A stretch of 22,310 nucleotides of DNA from Pelargonium cotyledonis (taxonomy: Eukaryota > Streptophyta > Magnoliopsida > Geraniales > Geraniaceae), in NCBI GenBank assembly GCA_036897625.1, contig JAYMTA010001025.1, positions 1 through 22,310 on the forward strand, read 5' to 3'. Shown piece after piece: positions 1-8,822 of this stretch. How positions within the stretch are numbered: position 1 is the stretch's first letter; each line of letters begins with the position of its first letter. Both the position numbers and the translations under genes were made by a program. The notes below the pieces were generated by a model that saw nothing but the letters and a program-made list of their open reading frames with translations, made no database searches and was not told the DNA's origin.

Positions 1-1760
1 CCCCCTTCACTCTGCCTCCTCCCAGAGCCCCCCCTGGAGCTCTCCCCAGCCAGTACCTCGGCTTGCTCAACTCCAGCGACATGGGCAATTTCACCAACCA
101 TGTCTTCGCCGTCGAGTTCGACACTGTCCAGGACTTCGAGTTCGGGGACATCAATGACAACCATGTTGGCATCGACATCAACAGCTTGACCTCCAACAGC
201 TCTGCTCCGGCGGCTTATTTTAACCAGAATTCGACTAAAGAAACTCTCAATCTCAAGAGCGGGAAGGTGATCCAAGCTTGGATTGACTACGATTCTGTCC
301 GGAAACAGCTCAATGTCATGCTCTCGCCTTCGTCTAAAAAACCCAACTCTCCGATTCTGTCCTACGATGTGGATCTCTCGCCGATTCTGAGAGACACCAT
401 GTATATTGGATTCTCTGCCTCCACGGGGTTGCTTGCGAGCACCCACTATATTCTGGGTTGGAGCTTCAAGATGAACGGAGAAGCTAGATCTCTATCTCTC
501 AAATCTCTTCCCAAATTTCCAGGACCCAAAAAGAACCACACCGCCTTGATTGCTGGTGTCTCTGTTGCAGCTGTTCTGGTTCTGTGTCTGGTTATTGGTC
601 TCTCCTTTTACATCATCTGGAAGATCAAGAACGCTGAAGTGATTGAACCTTGGGAGCTCGACGTTGGTCCTCACAGATTCTCTTACAAGGAGCTCAAGAA
701 AGCAACAAAAGGTTTCAGGGACAAAGAGATCATCGGATTCGGTGGATTTGGAAAGGTCTATAAGGGGACTCTGCAGAACAACAGAGCCGAAGTTGCGGTC
801 AAGCGAATCTCCCATGAATCGAAACAGGGTTTACAGGAGTTCGTGTCGGAGATTTCCAGCATTGGTCGTCTCCGTCACCGGAACCTTGTTCAGTTAATTG
901 GATGGTGTCGGAGACGAGGTGATTTGCTGCTGGTTTACGATTTCATGCCTAATGGGAGCTTGGACAAGTATCTTTTCGAGAACCCGAAAATGATTCTCAG
1001 CTGGGAACAGAGGTTCAAGATCATCAAAGGTGTGGCCTCGGGGCTTTTGTATCTGCATGAAGAATGGGAACAAGCTGTGATTCACAGAGACATCAAAGCT
1101 GGAAATGTGTTGCTCGATGAAGAGCTAAATGGGCGGCTCGGCGACTTTGGTCTCGCCAAGCTATACGAACATGGTTCCAACCCAACCACCACCAGGGTGG
1201 TCGGCACGCTCGGTTACCTAGCGCCGGAGCTAACCCGGACCGGCAAGCCCACCACGAGCTCCGACGTTTTCGCTTTCGGTGCTCTGCTTCTTGAAATTAT
1301 CTGCGGAAGACGTCCCATTGAGCCCAAAGCAATGCCTGAGGAGCTCATTTTAGTGGACTGGGTGTGGGACAAATGGAGCAGTGGAGCAATTCTTGAAGTG
1401 GTAGACCCAAGACTGAGTGGTAATTTTGATGAAATGGAGGTCATTATGGTGCTGAAACTGGGGTTGATTTGCTCTAATAATTGGCCGGAGGGACGTCCCA
1501 CCATGAGGCAAGTGGTGAGGTACCTGGAAGGAGAGCTGGAACTACCGGAGGTGGTGGTGCCGCCAGACACATATAACGGAAAAACCGGCAATGCCCGTGG
1601 TGGAGCTGATTTTGAAGATTATGTGCATTCCGATCCAGCTTCTTCGTATTTCGAGAAGGTGAGCACATGGTCCTCTGCCGGCGATGATGTTGAGATTGAT
1701 ACCGAAACCCGCTCCGCTTATTCTCTTTCACCTTCCGGCAAAGGTGATGGCAGTAGATAG
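1..1760 (+). CDS. L-type lectin receptor-like kinase (LecRK-S.4-like), 5'-truncated by the window
   Basis: This is a plasma-membrane receptor kinase: an extracellular legume-lectin domain, one membrane span and a cytoplasmic Ser/Thr kinase. The reading frame is open from base 3, so the true start and signal peptide lie outside the window; the first in-frame ATG (81) falls inside the lectin fold. The lectin part shows [21 protein letters not shown], typical of the family's metal- and sugar-binding region. A hydrophobic span follows at about nt 540-625. Kinase landmarks are all present: glycine loop [11 protein letters not shown] (near nt 738), invariant Lys in AVKR (near 795), HRDIKAGN (1083), DFGLAK (1143) and APE (near 1222). 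The stop is TAG at 1758. Segments such as [17 protein letters not shown] and [20 protein letters not shown] resemble the Arabidopsis LecRK-S.4 clade, recalled rather than searched. No intron is seen, as is usual for LecRKs. It looks functional in the visible part. Confidence 0.95.
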   Translation, partial: PFTLPPPRAPPGALPSQYLGLLNSSDMGNFTNHVFAVEFDTVQDFEFGDINDNHVGIDINSLTSNSSAPAAYFNQNSTKETLNLKSGKVIQAWIDYDSVRKQLNVMLSPSSKKPNSPILSYDVDLSPILRDTMYIGFSASTGLLASTHYILGWSFKMNGEARSLSLKSLPKFPGPKKNHTALIAGVSVAAVLVLCLVIGLSFYIIWKIKNAEVIEPWELDVGPHRFSYKELKKATKGFRDKEIIGFGGFGKVYKGTLQNNRAEVAVKRISHESKQGLQEFVSEISSIGRLRHRNLVQLIGWCRRRGDLLLVYDFMPNGSLDKYLFENPKMILSWEQRFKIIKGVASGLLYLHEEWEQAVIHRDIKAGNVLLDEELNGRLGDFGLAKLYEHGSNPTTTRVVGTLGYLAPELTRTGKPTTSSDVFAFGALLLEIICGRRPIEPKAMPEELILVDWVWDKWSSGAILEVVDPRLSGNFDEMEVIMVLKLGLICSNNWPEGRPTMRQVVRYLEGELELPEVVVPPDTYNGKTGNARGGADFEDYVHSDPASSYFEKVSTWSSAGDDVEIDTETRSAYSLSPSGKGDGSR

Positions 1761-2882
1761 CCATGGGAAACGAAACAGAGCATATTCTTCTCCTATTGAA
1801 TATTCAGTTGCCCCTCTTTTTGGTCTTCAATCTTCAATGTAGCTTTATGTATATAAATTAACTATCATTGGCTGATGTTCATGTCTTGCTTGTAAACTTG
1901 ATGCTCTGTATTTGTTTTCTTCTTTTCCGGAGCTTCTAGTATTGTAATATACTAATGAGTTACTGATCATGGTTAATGTTTTATTTTGTGCTTATAACAC
2001 AAACCCATTTATGGTAACTCAAAACAGTTCAGAGAAAAATGGAAACAGATGAAAGTGAAAGCCCACCAGAATGGCCAGCACACCGACATAGAGGATATGA
2101 TTGGATGCGGACAAGAGTAGAATTCAACATGTGAAATGTTTGTTCCTCGTGCTGCTTCAAAGAGGAGCAATAGTGTCCTTTGAATAAAAGACCAACTTGG
2201 ATAATGAGCTAGCAAGTGTCCAAACAGTTCTTTAGGAGCTTTCATGGATGCTAACACTAAGGAAATTTAAGGTTTTTCAGTGACCAACAACACTAAAAGA
2301 AGTTGCATATACAGAATAACCAGAGACTGACTAGAGAACTCATCTTCCTCATTGCATATACAGATTCATGTATTGGTTTGAAAATATCACACTAGCTGAA
2401 TGTACTGAACTAGATAACATATCGAATTATGAATATCCATCCCTTCATTTATCAGGCTATGTCATGAATCTCCTAATCATTAATTGCGTACTACCTGCAT
2501 TCAAAGACTTGTAATACTTTTTGGACAAATCCACGCAAGACTAGAGGCAATGACATGAGACGGTATCTTCCTCCTTGGCTTGCATATATACTGACGGTAA
2601 TCATATTCTTTGACCTGCGAGAGTAGCACAATAATTAACTAAGGAAACAAGGCTTATATTCATATTTCAAATATTAAAACCGGATCACAGTTTCAGACTC
2701 AATATGAGATAAATCTCTCTTTGCACAATTTTCATTGATAGGAGAATTTTGCTACACGTGCTTAATTTGAAGTTGATATGACTGTTAGAGGACTTTCTAT
2801 GATCCTAATTATGGGTTCAAATATAGTCAGTCACCTTGCACTTTCTGAGAGCTAAAGCTAACCAACGTCGAGTCTCCCAAAA
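1761..2882. other. Convergent 3' UTR/intergenic stretch between the kinase and the hAT-derived gene
   Basis: About 1.1 kb with no convincing coding region. The left part (to about 1960) is the probable 3' UTR of the lectin receptor kinase on the plus strand and is T-rich. The right part is the probable 3' UTR of the minus-strand hAT-derived gene. A minus-strand AATAAA (TTTATT on plus, near 1979-1985) could be its distal poly(A) signal, in which case the two transcripts nearly meet or overlap tail to tail. Splice-like sites on the minus strand are listed separately. An 82-codon minus-strand reading frame (2009-2257) has no recognisable domain and is not called. Confidence 0.5.
2495..2614 (-). 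other. Candidate non-coding 3' UTR exon of the hAT-derived gene
   Basis: On the minus strand, downstream of the stop codon at 2883-2885, a good donor (CAAG then GTGACT, exon end at 2835) is followed by a good acceptor (CTCTCGCAG, exon start at 2614). This 120-nt segment then ends in a second donor (GCAG then GTAGTACG, exon end at 2495). A possible next acceptor (CTTCTTTTAG) lies near 2295. The order donor, acceptor, donor is what an internal 3' UTR exon would look like. This is read from splice-site sequence only, and transcripts could show otherwise. Confidence 0.35.
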
Positions 2883-5684
2883 CTATAATGCTTTACATTC
2901 AAGGATGTTATACTGGCTTTCTGCATTGTCTTCAACATTTTCCTCACCGTCTCTCACTCTACCGAAAATCTCATAATCATCAAATCCTGCAGATTAACCA
3001 AAAAAATCAGGTTATATGAAAGGAATATAGCTTCTTAAATATTCTAAAAAGGCATAGTGCTTACCTCCTCCCAAGCTTTCAGCTTCATCTATTGAGGGTC
3101 CTAAAATCATGGTGTTAACTGCAGGCAGATCAAGGGCCATCCAATCTGGACTCCCATTTTCCTCCAAGTTTACCTCCTTCTCCATAACCCAGTCTTCAAC
3201 TAAACTAATGCTTTCACATGATATGGGGTCCACAGTTTCCTGTTCACTGTTCTTATGAATCCTGCAAGACAAATCAATTAGCAAGATAAGCATGACTTTC
3301 TTCCTTCAACTATCGAAAACTATCAACCGAAATAGAAAGAGTACACTGCTCTGTACTCACTTTCGTTTCAGTTGCAAGTTATACTGAACATATACAAGGT
3401 CACTGAGTCGTTGATGCTCTAGGCAGTTCTTTGTGCTGTGCATTTGTTCAACATGAACCTTATTTTGATTACACCCGATTGAAGAACAGGTTTGACCAAG
3501 AATACGGATGGCCAAGCGTGCCAAATTTGGGCAACCTCCTCCATATGTTGACCACCATTCACCTAAAGAGTTATTGTAATTTTTAAGAGAGTTAGCTGCA
3601 TATGATTCCAACATGATTAAAAGATACTCATAATTTTATATATTCCCAACAAATTAAGCACTCTCCAATTTAGGCCATGCAAGTCACAAAACGTATATGA
3701 ACTATGGTGTATATGACAACAATAGAACGAACATAAAGCTTCCAAACAACAGGCAGGTCTGATCACCTTCGAAATATTTTTAGCCACATGACATTGCAGA
3801 TGTTCTAGTAATCTTATATAATGCCAGCAAGCGTCTAACATAACAAGAATGTAGCAACTAGAAATGACAATGAAGTCTGATGAAAGCACTCTTACCAGGC
3901 AGTAGAGTGTCTCTAGCTCTTATTGCCATCTTCCTACCAAGATCGCCAACAGCATTCTTGTACAAGTGTATTTCTTTGATGATTTTATCTTGGACTTTCA
4001 TATCAGGAACCAGCCTTTCAATGCCATCAAACATCCCTGACACTATCTCGCTATGCATATCTCCCTCAATGCTGTAGAAAAACTTGGGGTTAAGATAGAA
4101 ACCTGCACAATGAAGAGGAAGCTGCCATTGCTGTTCCCATCTGTGGTCTATAATATTCCAGTAAACCATGTAGTCATCTCTCTTAAGTAGTTCTTTCTTA
4201 ATCGTTTCTTTTGCTCGATACATTGCTGCGTAAATGTACCCCATTGCAGGTCTCTTCTCGCTACTTGCAATATTCAAAACACGCAGGAGTGGCTCTGTTA
4301 GTTGGACAATAAGGGCACAAGACGACCAAAATGACTGGCTACTAATGAAATCTAGCACTGCCAATCCTCCTGGGCTCTTTGAATATGGGCAATCCATCCA
4401 CTCCTGTGAAGTAACCATGCCCTGCAAATTGTGCTTGAGTTTAATCATTCGTTTCAATGTAGTAAAATTAGTAGCAGAGCGGGTGACTCCAAGTTCTATA
4501 ATGTCATTGCCAAATGTATACCTTCGCATCATATTCAAAACGGCAGTGTGATTATAGACAAATCTTGTGATAGATTTAGCCTGTTCTATAATCTCATTAA
4601 TCCATTCAAGTTTTCCAAAATCTTCAAGTATCGAATCTGTGGAGTGAATTGCACAAGGAGCCCAATACAAAGTAGGAAAAGTATCCGCTAACCTTCTACC
4701 TGCCACAGCATATTGCTCTTCGCCATTGGTAATCACCTGTAACACGTGTTTCACTCCAACTTCTTCCACCACAAGCTTAAGCAATTCATACAGAGCATCT
4801 GAAGAATTGACAATTTCAGATGCATCCACAGACTTTAGAAACACTGTTCCAACAGGACTGTATGCCAAAAAATTGAGCGAAACTCTACCTGTTGCTGAGG
4901 TCCATTGCTCAATCATGATAGAACAACCAGTCCTTTCCCAAGTTGCCGCATACTTATCAAAATCACTCCTCATTTCTCCTACTGCATTTCTCAGTATCCA
5001 ACCCCGAAGGTCATGATATGATGGTGCTGCAACCCCCAATCCTTCCGAAGCAATGGCATCAACCATGGGTTGGAAATAAACCGACCTCACAGCATCTAGG
5101 GGTGCTCCAATATCATACAAGAACCGCCCTACAGCCATATGAACTTGATTGCTTATCCTTTTCAAACCCACAGAAGCACTATTAACAGGAACAATATCAC
5201 CGGCTTCTGAAGCACTTTTGCCCCTACCTCTCTTCCTTTTATCCAAACCCCTACTACTCGTACCCTCTTCTTGAGATACCAACATACTAGAACTCGGTTG
5301 AAGCGCATCCGAAATTCCAACTAGTTGAAGCCCTTCACTCACATCACACTGATTGGAAAATGTGTCCAATCCACTAGAAGATGGGTTAATATTACAAATC
5401 TCTTCTGCGATTTTCTGCTTCTTCCTCTTTTTCACCACAACCCCATCTAAGCTTTGCAGCATTAGAGCCCGAACATTGGAAGGAACCCTAAGGCAAGTAG
5501 ATGCATTACCCTTGTGACCAGCAAGATGCTCCTTAATTCTATGAATGCCACCACCCTTAAAAACTTTCCCACAATACAAACACTTGAGGTGAACCCTCTC
5601 CCCATTCTTAAACATTTGACAATGTTTCCAAGCTGGGTCATGTTTCTGGGAATTTATTGGTACTGGCTCTAACCCAGAACTCAT
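2883..5684 (-). CDS. BED zinc finger / DUF659 / hAT-dimerisation protein (domesticated hAT transposase-like), 4 exons, 763 aa
   Basis: Probable nuclear DNA-binding protein derived from a hAT transposase, resembling Arabidopsis At3g17450 (recalled). Exons on the minus strand are 5684-3896, 3562-3361, 3261-3065 and 2986-2883. All introns are GT-AG, all phases join, and the sum is 764 codons with stop. The start is ATG at 5684. A BED finger occupies about residues 15-60, with C35, C38, H53 and H57. Basic nuclear-localisation-like runs follow (KKRKKQK at 85-91, KRKRGRGK at 149-156). A DUF659 block covers about 195-360 and includes CAIH (344-347). A hAT C-terminal dimerisation segment starts with EWWSTYGGG at about 598. 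Where active hAT enzymes carry acidic residues, this protein has E259 (motif IEQWT) and N320 (motif VITNGE), so catalysis is unlikely. No terminal inverted repeats or target-site duplication are evident around the gene, and the frame is intact, which fits a retained host gene. Confidence 0.9.
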
Positions 5685-5712
5685 ATCAATCTATTTATCT
5701 AGCTAACAGCCT

Positions 5713-5857
5713 TAATTTAACAGAACAATCCACCAAACCAACTACTGATTCTCAGAATAAATTGAAGTCATAAATTAACCCAAAAAGCTGGAATTGTGAG
5801 CATCAAAACCAAAGATGAAGCTTGTAATGTAAAGCAATTAGAGAGGAAGGATCTTAC
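5713..5857 (-). other. Probable 5' UTR intron of the hAT-derived gene
   Basis: On the minus strand, the pyrimidine-rich leader (about 5915-5858) ends in ACACAA followed by the donor GTAAGA at 5857. The sequence before the ATG at 5684 is T-rich and contains several acceptor-like AG sites (for example after TTAAATTAAG). The left boundary given here is approximate because the acceptor cannot be chosen from sequence alone. Confidence 0.4.
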
Positions 5858-6330
5858 TTGTGTTGTGCTTTTGGAGAGCGAAAGAGAAGATTTTGTTGTG
5901 TTGAGGAGAGAGAGAACCGAGCGAGGGTGGTTAGAGAGGTTGCATATAAACCGCAGATAAATAACCGGATGGACCGGTTAGGGCTGGGGTTAGAGTAGCT
6001 TTTTTTAGTTCGGTTTTTACCGGGTCATCCGGTAAGTGTGGACGCGAACCGGTTTTGGGAAAGAGAAACTGAAAGCCCCGGTTGCCTTGCGGCGCAGAGC
6101 CGGGCATGGTTGCATCAAAACAAACCCTGACCGGCCGGCGGCCGGCGACTCCATGTTCATACCTGATCTGAACCGGCATGTCGTTTTCTTGATTCATGAA
6201 ACTTTTTTTCCCCACGAATTAGACGATTCTGATCATGATTTGATGAAGAAAGAACCAATCTTTAGTGTTTATTGGGGGTTAAATTTTCACGAGAACGATC
6301 AAAATTTGGAAATTTGATGCAAAAATAGTC
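5858..6330. promoter_or_regulatory. Promoter region of the hAT-derived gene, with clustered CCGG motifs
   Basis: This stretch lies between the 5' end of the hAT-derived gene and the 3' end of the HABP4-like gene. On the minus strand a CT-rich leader (about 5930-5860) is preceded by a weak TATA-like TTTATAT near 5940-5950. From about 5960 to 6175 there are many ACCGG/CCGGT motifs and a perfect 15-bp palindrome with a one-base centre at 6131-6145 (CCGGCCG-G-CGGCCGG). The block is far richer in G+C than the DNA on either side. A plus-strand reading frame at 6036-6317 has no recognisable domain and is treated as chance. Confidence 0.45.
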
Positions 6331-6353
6331 TTGTAAGCTAGAAAATACATTGT

Positions 6354-6359
6354 TTTATT
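6354..6359 (-). terminator. Poly(A) signal of the HABP4-like gene
   Basis: The minus strand reads AATAAA here, about 155 nt downstream of the stop codon of the HABP4-like gene, in AT-rich DNA. This is a normal 3' UTR length for a plant gene. Cleavage would fall near 6330. Confidence 0.5.
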
Positions 6360-6514
6360 ACGAAACTGAGATTATTTATCTGAAATTACAAAACTAACCC
6401 CAAGTATTTATGGTCTAACGATCCCAGAGTTACAAAAATCAAAACTAATTCCAACAACTAATTGCAAGCAAGAACAAAAATTTAAAAGAATAAAAATCAA
6501 AACTTTGATTAAAA

Positions 6515-7288
6515 TCAAGGCTTGGGTGTAGCAGAAGCAGAAGCAGCGAGCCCCAGAGAAGGAAATTGATTAGGATCTTCAATGCTCATGTTTGTAGCTG
6601 CAGATGCAAATGACCTCATAACAATGTTGCTATATCCACCATTAGTGGCTCTGTGATTTGCAGGTCCAGCACCTTTACCTTGAGTAACAACAGCAACAGA
6701 GTCTTGATGACCACCCCAAGCTATTGTCTTTTTAACTTTAGCCACTCTTGTTGACTCCATCTTGCTGCTGGGTTTCTTCTTGTCATGATCATCATCAAGA
6801 TTGTTGTTCTTTTCCACAACTGGAGAATTCGAAGAAGAAGAAGCTTTAGTACTGACATGCTTTGTAATAATGGCGTCGAGAGCCTTCTTTTCAAGAAGCA
6901 CCTTCTTCTCATACTCTTGGAGAGTCATGGTCACGTCCTTGGCTTCTTGAGCGGCGAGGGTAGGCTTCTTCTCCTGATAACCACCATTGTTGGAACGCTG
7001 AATCTGATGGCCATAACCTGTACGGCCAGTCCAAGAATTGCCGCCATGGTGGTTCTTGTAAGCAATAGGCTTTGCAATAGTACTAGTGCTGGGACCATAA
7101 TTGGAGCCATTAGAGGATTGTTGCTGCTGCTGCGGCTTCTTCTTCTTGGCCCCAACAAGCTGCTGCTTCTTCTTCTCCATCTCCAATGCCTCCTTGATCT
7201 TCTTCTTCTCAGTTACGGGGTCAAGAAGGTTGGAGAGACCCTGTTCATCGCCATCCAAGAAAGCGAACATGTTGTTTTTGATAGACAT
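6515..7288 (-). CDS. HABP4/PAI-RBP1 (Stm1-like) RNA-binding-family protein, short form, 257 aa
   Basis: Probable relative of plant RGG/hyaluronan-mRNA-binding proteins, which bind RNA and ribosomes in cytoplasm and nucleus. The start is ATG at 7288; the frame continues upstream only to a non-ATG codon, and the TATA box places the transcript start just above this ATG. The N-terminus MSIKNNMFAFLDGDEQGLSN resembles the family's short acidic Stm1-like start. A lysine-rich run with QQQQQ (53-57) follows, then a Gly/Asn-rich part with TGRTGYGHQIQRSNNGGY (87-104). The family-typical helix signature MTLQEYEKKVLLEKKALDAI is at 121-140 and the terminal FPSLG at 242-246. There is no intron. It is shorter than the usual plant members (about 350 aa) and lacks clear RGG boxes, so the assignment rests mainly on the MTLxEYEK helix and FPSLG end. 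Family membership is likely; function is inferred. Confidence 0.75.
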   Translation of the reverse strand: MSIKNNMFAFLDGDEQGLSNLLDPVTEKKKIKEALEMEKKKQQLVGAKKKKPQQQQQSSNGSNYGPSTSTIAKPIAYKNHHGGNSWTGRTGYGHQIQRSNNGGYQEKKPTLAAQEAKDVTMTLQEYEKKVLLEKKALDAIITKHVSTKASSSSNSPVVEKNNNLDDDHDKKKPSSKMESTRVAKVKKTIAWGGHQDSVAVVTQGKGAGPANHRATNGGYSNIVMRSFASAATNMSIEDPNQFPSLGLAASASATPKP

Positions 7289-7358
7289 GGTTGCTTTGAT
7301 TTGATACTCGGAGCGATCAAGCACAATGATGTGAGTTCCAAGAGAGAAACTATTGGGA

Positions 7359-7366
7359 TTTATATA
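7359..7366 (-). promoter_or_regulatory. TATA box of the HABP4-like gene
   Basis: The minus strand reads TATATAAA in the context CCCCTATATAAATCCC, 71 nt upstream of the ATG. Transcription would start near 7330, giving a leader of roughly 40 nt. This supports the choice of the ATG at 7288 as the start codon. Confidence 0.75.
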
Positions 7367-7548
7367 GGGGCTTGCGAGGATCAACTGAAATAGGATTCCT
7401 TAACCGGCAAGTACTTGTGAGGAGAGAACCTTCTAAATTTCTAATATCACAATTGAAGTTAAGCCAATTGATCAAAAAAAAGTAACCTGTTTATTTATTT
7501 TTCAAGATAATTGTCATGTTTGGTATCTAAAGTTGGAGCCAATACTTA
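7367..7548. promoter_or_regulatory. Upstream region of the HABP4-like gene, up to the TIR element
   Basis: About 180 bp of AT-rich DNA lie between the TATA box and the left end of the TIR transposon. Anything farther upstream that acts on this gene must therefore lie within or beyond the element. No specific factor-binding motif is claimed. Confidence 0.4.
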
Positions 7549-8822
7549 AAAGTTAAATACTTTGAAGTCCCATTTATTCGATAGTCACCGCACAGGTTCT
7601 CAAATTAAGAAATTAGTTTCAGTAGTACTCGGATTCTTGATTATTTGGTCAACAAGTTCCATATGTTAGTTTGAGTTAACGGCACCGTTAACGTCGATGA
7701 CGTGTCATCTACGTGGCGTTTTATTTTATATTAATTTATTATTCTTTTTTATATGTGGCGCTGACGTGGCATATGTTAATATTTTAAAATTTAAATGCCA
7801 CATGTCAAGTTCTTATGGGTTCAAAATTAATAAAATAATGCAAAATGATTATTTTGCCCCTTTCTTCTTCCTCACCTCTTCCTTGTTTGCAGCCATGCCA
7901 TGGCTGTCTGTTTTGGTGCTCATTGCCCTCTCAATTAAGTTCTTCACAATAACAAATTAAGGACAAGAACCAAGATCTGATTCACTTACTAAGCCCGTTA
8001 AGATGAAGCGATCCAAGAAATATGATTTAGGGTTTTTGGGAAGAGATGAGTTTGGGCAAGCAATAGGTTCAGGGAGCAGCCCCACCATTATTGTCTTCTT
8101 CTGCTCTCTTCTTTTCTTGTAGATTGAGGTCATTTTCAAATTTTAGTTTTGTTGTTTAGATTATTTGAGTTCATCATTTTGGGTTGATTTTTTTCTTCTT
8201 TTTCTTTTTGTTCGGTTTGCTTGTTACAGATCTGTAACTCTTTTTCTTCATTCTCTTTCATAAAATGTTGTGATTCTACATCTAATTAAGCCTTACATAC
8301 AAATAACAAATGGGAAAGCTTTGATTTATAGCTTAGTTAACTCTCTCTTTTACAGTGAAATTATCAAAGAAAACAAAATGCTCTGCTTTGCCGCAGAGAG
8401 GAAGACGGCCGGAGCTTTGCCAGAAGGAGGAGGGTCGGCCATAGTGGTTGAGAGTTCAAGGTTTGGAGGAAAAAGATGGTTCAATTGTAAGAATTAAAAA
8501 TTGTTTGGGGTAAATTTTTAAATTCACAACATTTAATTAAATTTGGACCAATAGGTTATGCTACACGTGTTTTTATTATTTTCAATTAATATTAAAATAT
8601 GTTACGTCAGCACCACATGAAAAAGAATAATTAATTAATATAAAATTAAACATCACATAGATACCACGTCATCGACGTTAACGGTACTGTTAACTCAAAC
8701 TAACAGATGGACCTTGTTGACCAATTAATCAAGAGTCCGGATATTACTAGAACTGATTTCTTAGTCCGAATACCTGTGCGTTAACTATCGAATAAACGGA
8801 GGGTTTTCAGAGTATTTAACTC
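7549..8822. mobile_element. Non-autonomous long-TIR DNA transposon, probably Mutator-like (1.27 kb)
   Basis: The two ends are inverted copies of each other over roughly 290 bp (about 7549-7840 and 8525-8822). The arms share GTTAAATACT near the tips, TTTATTCGATAGT, TTGGTCAACAAG, TTAGTTTGAGTTAAC and ACCGTTAACGTCGATGACGTG, with scattered substitutions. The 7-bp repeat ATACTTA directly abuts both ends (7542-7548 and 8823-8829). Allowing one mismatch on each side, it extends to a 9-bp duplication of the Mutator type. No transposase is encoded. The interior (about 7840-8520) has a different, less AT-rich composition. It contains short plus-strand frames such as one from the ATG at 8002 and an 8378-8497 segment, a telo-box-like TTTAGGGTTT and acceptor-like TTGTAG and TTACAG sites, so it may be captured genic DNA. 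Family assignment is from TIR length and flanks only. Confidence 0.7.

Noticed and set aside
2009-2257. 82-codon minus-strand reading frame between the kinase and the hAT-derived gene
   Set aside because: No recognisable domain and no supporting start or codon pattern. It lies in what is probably 3' UTR of the hAT-derived gene.
6036-6317. 93-codon plus-strand reading frame in the GC-rich promoter block
   Set aside because: Open frames are common by chance in GC-rich DNA. The peptide has no recognisable domain and an antisense frame covers the same bases.
7289-7384. N-terminal extension of the HABP4-like protein by 32 residues
   Set aside because: It begins at a non-ATG codon and overlaps the TATA box and transcript start, so the ATG at 7288 is the better start.
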